Positions 36,227-45,964 are shown, counted from the stretch's first letter. The stretch: 64,000 nt of DNA from Blastopirellula retiformator (GCF_007859755.1 NZ_SJPF01000002.1:267729-331728); one strand, 5' to 3'. Translations and numbers: made by a program. The notes: generated from the sequence alone by a model not told the origin.

Positions 36227-38509
36227 ATGGGACTGCATGGCAAACCGCTGAACATCAATATCGACGATCAACCGACCACCCCGCTGAAACTGGACGATGC
36301 CAGCGCCAGCTGGGACGTACTGGCCAGCTTTATGGAGCGGTTTCTCGAACAGTGGGAGTCGGAGGCGTTGCCGCCGCGGGTGATCGATTTTCTGCCGGAC
36401 GAGCCTGGCGTCTTCCGGCGAATGGTCTTGATCGAACTGATCAAGATCGACATGGAGTACCGCCGTCAGCGGAATTGCGATTTCTTGCGGCTCGAAGACT
36501 ATCACGAGCGTTTTCCGGAACTGGCCCGCCCTGACGGCATGCCGACTGACCTGATCTTCGAGGAATATCATGTCCGCAAGACCTCGGGCGAAGAGGTCGA
36601 TCTGCAGGAATATGGGCAGCGATTCCCCAGCCAGGCCGACGCGATCGTGCGGCTGTTCAAGCTGGATGCGAACACCGTGACGACGTCGCTGTCGGACGGG
36701 CTGGCCCATTCCAAATTCTCGACCGGTGAACGAGTTGGCGACTTTTACCTGATGTCGAGTCTCGGCGCGGGGGCGTTCGGCAGCGTTTTTCTCGCCCGCC
36801 AAGAGGCGATGCAGCGATTGGTAGCGCTAAAAATATCGATGGATAAGGGAACCGAGGCCCAGACCCTCGCCCAGCTTGACCATCCAAACATCGTCCGCGT
36901 TTACGATCAAATGCGGATGCCAGGCCAGAACCTGCGCCTGCTCTACATGCAGTTCGTCGCCGGCGGAACGTTGCAGTCGATCATCCGCGAAGGAAATCGC
37001 CGACAATGTCGCGACGCCAAGATGCTGGCCGAGACGATCGCTGAGACGCTCGACCAGACCGGCGTCGTCACCGCGCAAAACGTACCGCTAAAAAGTGAAC
37101 TAGTCGATCGTCCTTGGTCGGAAGTTACCTGTCGGATCGGCATGGAACTCGCCAGCGCGCTGCACTACGCCCATGAGCAAGGCATCTTGCACCGCGACGT
37201 GAAGCCGGCGAACGTGTTGCTCGAAGCGAACGGCACCGCCAAACTGGCCGACTTCAACATCAGTTTCAGTTCGCAGTTGGAAGGGACGAGCCCGGCCGCT
37301 TATTTCGGCGGCAGCTTGGCTTATATGTCTCCTGAGCAGTTGGAAGCGTGCCATCCCGAGCATACTCGTCAGGCCAGCGACCTGGATGGTCGCAGCGACG
37401 TGTTCTCGCTCGGCGTGATGTTGTGGGAACTGTTGTTCGGCACGCGCCCTTTCGGCGACGAAGAGCTGGTCGGCAGTTGGCGCACCTCGCTATTAGGCAT
37501 GGCCGAGTTACGACGCGAACAGATTCCGCAGCCGAAACAGATGCCGACTGACGACGTCGGGCGGCGATTGCTGGCGATCTTGCAGCGCTGCATCAAGCCG
37601 GAGCCGCGCGATCGCTATCAGACGGCCGAGTTGCTGGCTCGCGATTTGGGAATGTGTCTTGAGCCGCGCGTCGCCCAGCTGCAGCAAAGCTCGAAACGGG
37701 GTCTGATGGCGCTGGCCGCCCGACATCCGGTGATTGCCTGCATCATCGCCGGGATCGGGCCGAACGCGATCGCCGGGTTCTTCAACTACGTTTACAACGA
37801 TCAGGCGATCATTCGCCAGTTAGAGGGAACCAACGCCTTCAATGCGTTCTGGAACGTGCAGTTCGTCATCAACGGAACTGCATTTCCGTTAGCGACGATC
37901 GTCGGCGTCTGGTATCTCTGGCCGATGGTGAAAGGGTTGCGGCAGGTCAACCATCGGCAGCCGCCCACCGATTTGTTGCTCGCGCGGCGACGAGCGTTTC
38001 GATTGGGAAGATTCGTCAGCTATCTGGGGATCATCGAATGGTCGATCGCCGGCATTGCGTTTCCGGTGGCGCTGCATATCTTGCTGGGTGGGCTAGAGCG
38101 GCAGTGGTACTTCCATTTTGTCGGTTCGCTGTTGATCTGCGGCATGATCGCCGCCGCCTATCCCTTCTTCTTTCTATCGACGCTCGCGATTCGGGCGTTT
38201 GTGCCGCCGATGTTTGAGGCCGAACCGATGAACAAGCTCGACGTTCGCGAACTTCGCTGGATGTCGCGGCACATGGATTGGTTTCTCTATCTGGCAGGCG
38301 GCGTTCCAGCGGCCGGCGTGATGTTGCTGTTGGTGGCGGGGCACATGGAAGATCCACACAGCAGTTTGGCGCTAAAGGTTTTGAGCGCCGCCGGCGCCAT
38401 CGGTTTCGGCTTCGCACTCAGTCTTTCGCGTTCGGTCCATGCTGACATCACGGCGCTGTTGAAAGCGGCCGAACTGTTTGACGACACCCGCGACTCCGAC
38501 CGAAATTAG
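36227..38509 (+). CDS. Membrane Ser/Thr protein kinase
   Basis: A 760-residue Hanks-type kinase. An N-terminal alpha-helical region of about 165 residues (typical of planctomycete kinases: MEYRRQRNCDFLRLEDYHER) precedes the kinase domain: glycine loop SLGAGAFGSVFLAR, lysine in LVALKIS, catalytic loop LHRDVKPANVLL, and SDVFSLGVMLWELL. The magnesium-binding DFG reads DFN (ADFNISF). The C-terminal third has about five hydrophobic helices, so the kinase domain faces the cytoplasm. Paired with an ECF sigma factor across a divergent promoter, it probably controls that sigma factor. Confidence 0.88.
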   Translation: MGLHGKPLNINIDDQPTTPLKLDDASASWDVLASFMERFLEQWESEALPPRVIDFLPDEPGVFRRMVLIELIKIDMEYRRQRNCDFLRLEDYHERFPELARPDGMPTDLIFEEYHVRKTSGEEVDLQEYGQRFPSQADAIVRLFKLDANTVTTSLSDGLAHSKFSTGERVGDFYLMSSLGAGAFGSVFLARQEAMQRLVALKISMDKGTEAQTLAQLDHPNIVRVYDQMRMPGQNLRLLYMQFVAGGTLQSIIREGNRRQCRDAKMLAETIAETLDQTGVVTAQNVPLKSELVDRPWSEVTCRIGMELASALHYAHEQGILHRDVKPANVLLEANGTAKLADFNISFSSQLEGTSPAAYFGGSLAYMSPEQLEACHPEHTRQASDLDGRSDVFSLGVMLWELLFGTRPFGDEELVGSWRTSLLGMAELRREQIPQPKQMPTDDVGRRLLAILQRCIKPEPRDRYQTAELLARDLGMCLEPRVAQLQQSSKRGLMALAARHPVIACIIAGIGPNAIAGFFNYVYNDQAIIRQLEGTNAFNAFWNVQFVINGTAFPLATIVGVWYLWPMVKGLRQVNHRQPPTDLLLARRRAFRLGRFVSYLGIIEWSIAGIAFPVALHILLGGLERQWYFHFVGSLLICGMIAAAYPFFFLSTLAIRAFVPPMFEAEPMNKLDVRELRWMSRHMDWFLYLAGGVPAAGVMLLLVAGHMEDPHSSLALKVLSAAGAIGFGFALSLSRSVHADITALLKAAELFDDTRDSDRN

Positions 38510-38897
38510 ATTATCTATGGGGCGCCATGGCCACGGCCTTACGTGGCCATGATTGCGACCACCGGTCACGAGGGGCCGTCGCTTCTCTCCCCTTGTCTTA
38601 CAATCCGGACAAACCGACGCCGGAAATCTGGTCTAAGACCGCATTCTTTCTCGTCTGAACAGGCCCAGTTCAAACGGCCTGGAAAACGCATTCATGGCCA
38701 CGCAAGGCCGTGGCCATGGTACCGGAATGTTCGGTTTTTCTCGGGGGTTTCGGCTCTGTCGACATTTTTCTGACTTGGCGTGTAACAAATGGTTCGGGTT
38801 ACCGCTCTGCAGTGTATCGAGGAAGCCAAGTCAACTGAAAAACGCGGCGAGCTCAGTTGAACTTCATACACACCACGCCGTACCAGGAAACCATGCC
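38510..38897. promoter_or_regulatory. Intergenic region with two palindromes and conserved leader
   Basis: Two copies of the same hairpin, ATGGCCACG/CGTGGCCAT at 38527-38550 and CATGGCCACG/CGTGGCCATG at 38693-38718, bracket about 140 bp. The first probably terminates the kinase transcript. From 38783 the sequence matches the leader of paralogue 1 at 34687, so the promoter of paralogue 2 lies near here. Confidence 0.5.
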
Positions 38898-39269
38898 ATG
38901 TTGAAGAAAGTTATGTTCGCGATCGTCCCGGTCTTTTTGTTCACTGTCGCCCTGCGTGCCGACGATTCCTTGGGGATCGACCTGGCCAACATCCAAGACG
39001 CGGATGTCTCCATCGTTGACGAAGGGTTTGACGTCGACGTCGACAAGCTGGCCGCCGACGCCGGCGCCGAGTCGGAAGACCAAGCGATTGAAGCCTGTTT
39101 CCGCAGCTTCGGCTATCGTAGCTACGGCTACCGCGGATACGGTTACGGTTACCGCAGCTACGGTTGCTACAACTACTGCTACCGTCCGTACTACAGCTGC
39201 TACCGTCCGGTTTACTACTCGCCGGTCTGCTACAACCCCTGCTACACCAGCTACTGGGGTTGCTACTAA
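38898..39269 (+). CDS. Gly/Tyr/Cys-rich secreted protein, paralogue 2
   Basis: A 123-residue paralogue of 34806-35192. The signal peptide is nearly identical (VMFAIVPVFLFTVALRA), an acidic stretch follows, then SEDQAIEACFR. The tail contains YGYRGYGYGYRSYGCYNY and ends TSYWGCY. The Cys positions at the end (CYNPCYTSYWGCY) match paralogue 1, whereas the repeat number differs. It has its own terminator at 39303. The two copies bracket the sigma/kinase pair, which may regulate them. Confidence 0.75.
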   Translation: MLKKVMFAIVPVFLFTVALRADDSLGIDLANIQDADVSIVDEGFDVDVDKLAADAGAESEDQAIEACFRSFGYRSYGYRGYGYGYRSYGCYNYCYRPYYSCYRPVYYSPVCYNPCYTSYWGCY

Positions 39270-39302
39270 GCGAAGTCGAGACGACGCGAAACCAGCCTTT
39301 GC

Positions 39303-39339
39303 AGCCCGACGAGCCAGTTGGCCGTCGGGCTCTTTTTTT
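39303..39339 (+). terminator. Intrinsic terminator
   Basis: AGCCCGACG, loop, CGTCGGGCT, then C and seven T. It resembles the terminator after paralogue 1 in position and form. Confidence 0.9.
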
Positions 39340-39392
39340 AGATCCGCCGCCAACCAAACAACGCCTACCCAACCTATATCGGAGAAGAAACC

Positions 39393-40211
39393 ATGTCTCG
39401 ATTACGACAAGCATTAATGGCGATAAGCCTGTTCGCAGGCTCAGCCGCTTCGGCCTCCTTCGCCGAACCGATCGCGCCGACCAACGCCGAGAACATTCGG
39501 ACCGACCAGGTACTCGGAATTCGCTCGCACGATTGCGGTCACGTGATCCACCTGCTGATGAACTCGCGAATGCTCCGCCAGTCGGGCCAAATTGGCTTCG
39601 GCGGACAGATGTACAATCCGCACCTCGGTTGCTGGCAGAAGCCGGGCGATTTGCATCTGTTGGGCGTTTGCCTAGTGTCCGACGCCTGCGATACGGCCGG
39701 GCCGATCTACCAGATCCAGTTGCAGAACAACAGCGAGATCCCGGTCGGCAACTTCCGGATCTCCGCGGTCGCCGCGTGCGGTCAGATTGATCCGTTTTCG
39801 CCCACCGCGGTGATCACCGTACCGCGGATCGAAGCGGGCGGCATCCTCGACTTGCAGATCCAACTGCCGCTGTCGTGCCAGTCGCTGCACAACGTGGCCG
39901 GCGCCGCCGTTCCGTTTGATACGCTGATCGTGGCGATCGACAGTTTTGACGAACTGGTCGAATGCGACGAGCTGAACAACATCTTGATCCTCAATCGGGC
40001 CGAAGTCGCTCCGCTGGTGATCGAAGAAGCGACCGTCACCGAGGAGACTATCGACGCGACGATTCCGGCCGAAGCCGACAAGGCCCCGCCGACCGACAGC
40101 AGCCTGACGGCTCCGACCGCTCCGACCGCTCCGACGTCGCCGATGGATTCGATCGATCTGGATGATCTCGATTTGGGAGACGCGGAGCAAACGGCCGTTC
40201 GCCTGCCGTAG
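39393..40211 (+). CDS. Secreted CARDB-like protein
   Basis: A 272-residue protein with a signal peptide (ALMAISLFAGSAASASFAEP). Residues about 60-205 form a CARDB-type beta-sandwich: IYQIQLQNNSEIPVGNFRIS, the strand after IEAGGILDLQIQLPL, and the conserved acidic turn DSFDELVECDELNN. A Thr/Pro/Ala-rich tail follows (TAPTAPTAPTSP). CARDB domains occur in surface proteins involved in adhesion. The terminator at 40225 follows. It may be co-regulated with paralogue 2 but has its own leader. Confidence 0.7.
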   Translation: MSRLRQALMAISLFAGSAASASFAEPIAPTNAENIRTDQVLGIRSHDCGHVIHLLMNSRMLRQSGQIGFGGQMYNPHLGCWQKPGDLHLLGVCLVSDACDTAGPIYQIQLQNNSEIPVGNFRISAVAACGQIDPFSPTAVITVPRIEAGGILDLQIQLPLSCQSLHNVAGAAVPFDTLIVAIDSFDELVECDELNNILILNRAEVAPLVIEEATVTEETIDATIPAEADKAPPTDSSLTAPTAPTAPTSPMDSIDLDDLDLGDAEQTAVRLP

Positions 40212-40224
40212 TCCAGCCTTTCGC

Positions 40225-40258
40225 AAAACGCCCATCCTACATGTGGGATGGGCGTTTT
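40225..40258 (+). terminator. Intrinsic terminator
   Basis: AAAACGCCCATCC, loop TACATGT, GGATGGGCGTTTT. The arms make it suitable in both directions. Confidence 0.85.
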
Positions 40259-40383
40259 CAATTTCTTGAGCATTCAACTTCGCTGCGCCAATTGTTGCAC
40301 GGCGCGCGGGAATGCTCCAAAATGACGTCTCTCCTCCACACGACCAATCAATTCGCCTTACTCCCCAATCCAGGAGTCCGCTG

Positions 40384-41102
40384 ATGGATCGCCGCCTTGC
40401 GCTGTTGCTCGCCCTGCTCTTGCCAGGTTGTTCGGGATCGAATGACGCGGCTGATACCAAGCCTGCCGCAACGCCGGTCCGCGTCGCGAAGGTCGAGAAG
40501 AAAGAGCCAGTCGCGGAAGAGCCGACCGATCCGCTCGACAACTTTGATCCCAGCAAGTTCTCGCTGGGCGATGGCTCGAGCGACCCGGGCGAGATGCCGA
40601 AAGCAGAGATGCCCGCGGAGCGGGAAACGGCGCCGCCAGCAAAGCCCGCCGCGCAGCAAGATCTACCTCCCTTGGTCATCGAAGGGGCGCCGAAACCGCC
40701 AGAGCCTTTCTCCGGAGACGAAACCGCGCCCGGCACGCCGATTCCCGAAGAGGTGCAACGCGTCCTCAACTCGTATTCCGACGAGAACAACGATGCGGTG
40801 ATGAAGCTGGTCCTCACCTATCCGCAGGCGGAAGTCCGCCCGAAAGCGGCCGAGAAATTGGATGACATCGACGAAGAGTGGGCTAGCGAAGCGCTGCTGG
40901 TCGCCCGAGCGGCCTTGCGTGATCCCGATCTAACCGTCCGCGCTAGCGCCGCCGGCAGTATTTGCTGCCGAAGCTATTGACGCTTTACGGCGAAGAGCAA
41001 GACAAGTGGAAACAGGAGCAAATCGGCGAGGCGATCTGGAAGATCGACGCCGATGCTGCTCAACAAGCCAGAATCAAGCCGCCGGAAAAGGAAGACCAGT
41101 AG
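40384..41102 (+). pseudogene. Lipoprotein with HEAT-like region, frameshifted
   Basis: It starts with a lipoprotein signal (LALLLALLLPGCSG), followed by a long Pro/Glu-rich linker and a HEAT-like helical region (EEVQRVLNSYSDENNDAVMK, then EEWASEALLVARAALRDPDL). The frame hits a stop at 40980. A different frame continues the same kind of sequence (QYLLPKLLTLYGEEQDKWKQ) to 41102. A single-base indel near 40953 would join them. Either a recent frameshift or a sequencing error; the downstream part otherwise looks coding. Confidence 0.65.
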
Positions 41103-41142
41103 CGGCGGCCAGCCGACAGATTGAAAAAACGGAGCGGCGAAG

Positions 41143-41721
41143 CTAACTGGGGAACTTCAAGATCGCCGGATCCTCTTCGTCGCTCTCTTCCTGATTGGCG
41201 GCGACTTCGACCTCCACTTCGGCCAGCGTTTTGAAGTCGCCAACGTTCTCGGGCAGATCGTCGACCAGGTCATCTTCGACATAGATGTTGGGCGCCGGGG
41301 CGGGCGCGGTCTGCACGCCGGAGATCAACGTCGTCAGCTGGTCGAGCGCTTCGATCTGGGCGAGCAGATTTTCGTCACACTCGCCGCTGACGATATAGCC
41401 GACCGGCCCATCGTCATGATCGTGCGAGAACTCCCAGTCGACCTCGTGGCGGCGCGAGAGTTCGCACAGCACCTCTAAGGCGTCGAGCATCGTGCCATCC
41501 GGACGGTCCACCTTTTCGAAGGCGGCGACATCGTCTGGATGGGGCGAGAAGTTCGGCTTGCTGCCCCCTTTAAGATGACCGTCGGTCCGATCAAAGAAGC
41601 TGATCGGCTCGCAGCTGAGCCATTCGCGCTCGCGGCAGATCGCATCTGCGGCGCAGTTCAGCTGGCTGGAAAGCTCGTCAGAAATTGGTTTCGTCGTGCG
41701 GTAGTAGACCGTAAAACCCAA
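41143..41721 (-). CDS. Conserved planctomycete protein, unknown function
   Basis: A 192-residue soluble acidic protein. The start is set at a TTG (then GFTVYYRTTKPISDEL) because GGGAG lies about 6 bases upstream and similarity to related proteins I recall begins there; the longer frame runs into MITE copy D. Segments such as LEVLCELSRRHEVDWEFSHD and GYIVSGECDENLL suggest a compact alpha/beta fold. No enzymatic motif is seen. Confidence 0.6.
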   Translation of the reverse strand: MGFTVYYRTTKPISDELSSQLNCAADAICREREWLSCEPISFFDRTDGHLKGGSKPNFSPHPDDVAAFEKVDRPDGTMLDALEVLCELSRRHEVDWEFSHDHDDGPVGYIVSGECDENLLAQIEALDQLTTLISGVQTAPAPAPNIYVEDDLVDDLPENVGDFKTLAEVEVEVAANQEESDEEDPAILKFPS

Positions 41722-41864
41722 AATGTTCTCCCGTCGGCGTCCAATCAAATTGCATCTATTCTTTCTCATCATACGCGATTTCGACGCGAAAGTCGAAAAA
41801 ACGGCAGGAAAAACGCATTCTGGCGGTCGGTATTCGCCCTTAACCAACCGTCGCGCGGCGCTAA

Positions 41865-41984
41865 CTGCCTGTTGAAAAATGCCATCGTGGCATTTTCCAA
41901 CCTCGCCAGGCTCAGAGCGTAGCTCTTCGCGGCTCGCAAAATAACGACTTACGTCGCTATTTTGGGATCGCATCCATGCGACAG
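41865..41984 (+). mobile_element. Hairpin MITE, copy D (120 bp, deleted)
   Basis: It matches copy A from the left end to the fourth hairpin, then jumps to the last CAG. The terminal hairpin is deleted. Flanks are CTAA (41861-41864) and TTAG (41985-41988), which are complementary rather than direct repeats. The end has therefore probably been rearranged. Confidence 0.75.
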
Positions 41985-41998
41985 TTAGCCGGCGGCTA

Positions 41999-44962
41999 TC
42001 AACCTTGCTCCAGCAGGTATTTCAGCAAATCGGCCATCGCTTGCGGATCAATCTGTTTCTCCAGGTCTTGCGGCATCAGTGATTGGCCAGTGCTGTGGAG
42101 TTCGTCGATGTCGATTCGCAAGATCGTCTCCGACTTGTTCTCGCCTTGCAGCAGCGTGATGCTGGTCGCCGTCTCGTTGGCGATGACGCCGGTCAAGGCG
42201 CGACCGTCCGTCGTCAGGCAGACGTAGCTCATGTACTGCGGATTGACTTCCAGGTTGGGATTCAGCACGTTGGTCAAAATCGCCTCGGCGCCACGGTTCT
42301 TCATCGCGGCGAGATTGGGGCCGATCGGATGTCCCTTCCCATTCAGTTGGTGACAACTGGAGCAGTTCTTTACGAAGACCGTTTCGCCGCGCTTCACGTC
42401 GCCTGACAATTCTAGCGCTTCGCGATACGACTTGACCACGGCATCTCGGTCGGAGTTGCCGGCCGATTTGGCGAGGGCGTCGATCCGAGATTGGACTTCC
42501 GGCGACTGTAGCGACTTCAGCGTTTGCAGCAGGTTTAAGTCGAGGTCGGCGGCGCGGATCTCACCGGCGTCGACCGCCGAGAGCAGACTTGCGATGCCGG
42601 TCGGATTGGCGGCGAGAACTTGAAACGCCGCCTGACGTAGCGTCGGGCTCATCCCAGACCAACGCTGCAGGACTAGATCGGCCGCTTTGTTCTCGGAGGA
42701 GTGAGCGAGCGCTTGCAGCGCCGCTTGCTGCAAGGCCAGGGGTTGCGAAGGTTGCAACAGTTCGGCGAACAGCTCGGCGTCGAGAGGACCAAAGCGGAGC
42801 GTCGCGGCGGCCGCGACTCGAGCGCTTAGCGGCGCCGACTCGTTGGTCACGACGCCGACCGCCTGATCGTAAATTCTCTGCAGCATCGCCGCTCCATCAC
42901 CATCGACGGCCGCGGCTATCTGCTTGGTCAGCGCGGCGTTGCCGCCAGCGGCCACTTGCTTGACGACTTGCTGGGCGAGCTTGGCGTCGGCCTGACTGAG
43001 CTGCGGCAAGGTGGCGACTACTGCGGCGATATCGGCCTTCCGCTGTTGCTTGCCGATCTGCTGCGTGAGCGCGAGCAGGAGATTTCGTTGACCGGCGGAA
43101 CGCTGCGGCGCTTTCGCCAACTCGCTCCACAGCGCGCCGGCGCCAGAGCCGACGCTGCTTTGGATGGCGGCCAGGACATAGGGATCGTCGCCGGCAGCTG
43201 CCGCAACGCAGGCCAGCGGCGCCTGTTTCTCAGCGTTGGGAAACTCTCCCAGCGAGAAGGCCAGCTGATATCGCACGTGAGGATCCTCATCGCCAAGCAA
43301 CTGCAGCATGTTTTGGCGGAGCGCCGGCGAGGTCGGCGCGAGCGGTTCGCTAAGGCGAATCGCATGCTGCCGCACCCGCGGATGGGCGTCGGATAGCGCG
43401 GCCCGCAGCGTCGCTTCTTCTAGCGACATCAATCCGGCGAGGGCGTAGAGGGCGTGGATTCGTCCCTGCGGCGTCGAGCCGGAGGTCGCCATTTCTTGCA
43501 AAGCGGGCACGGCCGACAGATCGGCCCGCTCGTGCAGCAAGCGGGCGGCGCTCTCTCGGCGCCAGGCGATCGAGTCGTCCAACAATGCCGCCAGTTCGAC
43601 CGCCGACATCTTCGACAGTTTGGGCGTGGCCGGTCGCTCGAAGTTTTCACCGGTCACGCGATAGATGCGTCCCCGATCGCGACCACTGGTGAGATCGAGA
43701 TGCCGCTTGATCATCGGCGGCAGCGACTTGGGGTGCTCGATCGTTTCGCGATACATGTCAGCGATGTAGAGCGAACCGTCTGGCGCGTTGGAGAATTGGA
43801 CAGGGCGGAACCAAATGTCGCTCGACGAGACGAACTCGCTTTTCTCGTCGATCCGCTGGCCGCTGTACAGCACGCCTTGCGGGATCAGCCGTTTGCGATG
43901 GACCAGGTTGCTGCCGACGTCGCCGACGATCGCGTTGCCTTGAAACTCGGCCGGCCAGGCGTCGCCGCGAAAGATGGTGACGCCGGTCGCGCCGGTGAAA
44001 TAACCGGCTGGCCGCCCTCCCCCTTCAACCACGCCAGGGACGATTTTTTCGGCTCGCAGGCGAGTACGAATCACCCGCCACGCTTCGACCGGGCTGGTCC
44101 GATAGACGTCGGCCTGAGGACCATCGGCGGCGATGCTCCGTCGCGACGACGGCGGAGCGAGGTAAGGATTGCGAGCAAAGTAGCGATCCTCGTACGTCAC
44201 TTGCTGCAAGTGATCACTGTTGGAGCAGACGAACTTGTCTCCCCAATCATTGAAGCTCATCCCATGCTGAGCGCCGCCGCTGGTGGGAGACAACGTCAGC
44301 GACGCCATATCGATCGCAAAGTCGCGGCCCCGCAGATTGACGCCGTCCCCTTGCGGCGTTCCGTCGACGACCGGCTTCACGACGCCGCCGCTGCTGCTGG
44401 TCGCGCCATGGATGCGATTGTCGAGTCCCCACAGGAACGTATTCAGTAGCCCCTGGACGTTCGACTTGCCAAAGCCGGTGAAGACGACTTGCCGTACGTC
44501 GGCGACTCCATCACCATCCTCGTCTTTGAGAAAGAAGATGTCAGGCGCTGCCCCAACCAACACGCCGCCGCGGGTGCAAGCGATTGCCGTCGGCCACGAT
44601 AACCCTTCGGCATAGATCGTGCTTTTTTCATAGACGCCGTCGTCGTCCGTATCCTCGAGCAAACGAACGCGACCCAGCACCAGGCCATCGTCCTCGGAGT
44701 AGCCTCGCATCTCGATCACGAACATTCGCCCATCGGCGTCAAACGCCATCGCCACCGGATCGACGACGTTGGGCTCGGCGGCTGCCTGTTCGATGCGAAA
44801 GCAGGGCGCCACGTTGATCGTCTTCAACGCGGCGGTTGGCTCTAGCGGCGCGACGCGAGGAAGCTGATCGGCGAAGTCGAACTCCTCGGCTGAGCTCATC
44901 AGCGGAAGCGACAAGAGGCAAAGAAGACTGAACAGTCGTGCCAGGAATGCGTGCGAGGTCAT
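41999..44962 (-). CDS. PVC-type heme-binding dehydrogenase with HEAT repeats
   Basis: A 987-residue exported protein. Signal peptide (FSLLCLLSLPLMSSAEE), then an N-terminal six-bladed propeller of the PVC membrane-bound dehydrogenase type (VDPVAMAFDADGRMFVIEMR and LLEDTDDDGVYEKSTIYAEG), a central HEAT-repeat region (RARLLHERADLSAVPAL-like repeats), and a C-terminal cytoch­rome c domain with heme motif CSSCH (VFVKNCSSCHQLNGKGHPIG) and the distal segment LMPQDLEKQ. Such proteins are hallmarks of Planctomycetes/Verrucomicrobia, likely periplasmic oxidoreductases for sugars. It stands alone, next to a decayed sugar dehydrogenase-type gene. Confidence 0.88.
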   Translation of the reverse strand: MTSHAFLARLFSLLCLLSLPLMSSAEEFDFADQLPRVAPLEPTAALKTINVAPCFRIEQAAAEPNVVDPVAMAFDADGRMFVIEMRGYSEDDGLVLGRVRLLEDTDDDGVYEKSTIYAEGLSWPTAIACTRGGVLVGAAPDIFFLKDEDGDGVADVRQVVFTGFGKSNVQGLLNTFLWGLDNRIHGATSSSGGVVKPVVDGTPQGDGVNLRGRDFAIDMASLTLSPTSGGAQHGMSFNDWGDKFVCSNSDHLQQVTYEDRYFARNPYLAPPSSRRSIAADGPQADVYRTSPVEAWRVIRTRLRAEKIVPGVVEGGGRPAGYFTGATGVTIFRGDAWPAEFQGNAIVGDVGSNLVHRKRLIPQGVLYSGQRIDEKSEFVSSSDIWFRPVQFSNAPDGSLYIADMYRETIEHPKSLPPMIKRHLDLTSGRDRGRIYRVTGENFERPATPKLSKMSAVELAALLDDSIAWRRESAARLLHERADLSAVPALQEMATSGSTPQGRIHALYALAGLMSLEEATLRAALSDAHPRVRQHAIRLSEPLAPTSPALRQNMLQLLGDEDPHVRYQLAFSLGEFPNAEKQAPLACVAAAAGDDPYVLAAIQSSVGSGAGALWSELAKAPQRSAGQRNLLLALTQQIGKQQRKADIAAVVATLPQLSQADAKLAQQVVKQVAAGGNAALTKQIAAAVDGDGAAMLQRIYDQAVGVVTNESAPLSARVAAAATLRFGPLDAELFAELLQPSQPLALQQAALQALAHSSENKAADLVLQRWSGMSPTLRQAAFQVLAANPTGIASLLSAVDAGEIRAADLDLNLLQTLKSLQSPEVQSRIDALAKSAGNSDRDAVVKSYREALELSGDVKRGETVFVKNCSSCHQLNGKGHPIGPNLAAMKNRGAEAILTNVLNPNLEVNPQYMSYVCLTTDGRALTGVIANETATSITLLQGENKSETILRIDIDELHSTGQSLMPQDLEKQIDPQAMADLLKYLLEQG

Positions 44963-45157
44963 TGGGGATAGCTAGCTCCAATTGGCGGTGTTCTCGCACT
45001 ACTATCTGCAGAAGTGGTCGATACCTTACATCGATTTTTTCAAAATCGAGAAAACAGCGTCGCCCGAAAGCCAAACGACTTCTCGACGAGATTCGAGAAA
45101 TCGTGCACACGTAACGACTTACTGCAAGAACCCGCCAGCCTCTTGGTCGCGAAAGAA

Positions 45158-45870
45158 CTAGACGCCCCAGCCGTCGCGATATTCCTTGGTCAGTAGCCAG
45201 GCGGCCTCCGGCGCGTTGCTCGCGGCCAAGGCGGCGGCGTCCCACTGTAGCTGTTTGCCGGCACGATGCGCGACATTGCCAAGCAGGTTGTGCTCGATCA
45301 AGGCGCCGGAATAGGAGAAGTTGCAAAGCGACTCACCGCCGGTCTTGGCGGCGTGAATCCATTCTTGATAATGCCCCAGACTGGGCTCGATGAAGGGCTT
45401 GGGCGGCTCGAAGTCGGCAAACTTTTCTTGAGGCGCCAAAACCCATTTGCCGTAGTCGGCGACCAGCACGCCTTGGGGGCCAATGAACGCGACGCCGATC
45501 GACCAGTCGTCAATCTTGGTCACGTCGCCGACTAGCGGCTGCAGATATTCGCTGCGGTGGCGCATTCCTTCGGCGCCGTGGTACCAGACCAGCTTGGTCG
45601 GCTCGGCCCAGTTGGGATTTCCTGACCGGGCCGGATGCTCCCATGTCGCCATCTGCCACGGCGGACAGGCGATCTCATCGGCGGCGGGGCCTTCCGACAC
45701 CACGCTGGTCGGACGATGCAAACCGAGCGCCCAGAAGGGCAAATCGATCAGATGGCTTCCCATGTCGCCGAGCACGCCGTTGCCAAGTTCCCAGCGACGA
45801 TTCCAGTTGAGGTTGCCCCCTTTCCAATACAGCGCGTTGTAGGGCCGCATCGCCGCCGATCCTGAAGAGG
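45158..45870 (-). pseudogene. Gfo/Idh/MocA dehydrogenase, 5'-truncated
   Basis: The C-terminal half of a Gfo/Idh/MocA-type oxidoreductase: YWKGGNLNWNRRWELGNGVL, then GDMGSHLIDLPFWAL, a hallmark of planctomycete members with bacterial-type C-terminal domain. The Rossmann N-terminal domain is absent. The open frame upstream of about 45870 encodes unrelated residues and no start fits. Intact proteins are about 430 residues. Probably lost its 5' end in the same rearrangement that degraded the adjacent gene. Confidence 0.75.
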
Positions 45871-45964
45871 AACTGGTGCTCGGCAGAGCGGATCTCGGGG
45901 GATGCTCGCTAGAGCGCCATTGGAACAACGCCGCCGCCGCTCAGAGCGGTATCAGAGCGGTAAA

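Noticed and set aside
39672-40817. 381-codon minus-strand frame opposite the CARDB-like and lipoprotein genes
   Set aside because: It overlaps two genes with signal peptides and recognisable folds. Its own translation is Ser/Gly/Arg-rich low complexity.
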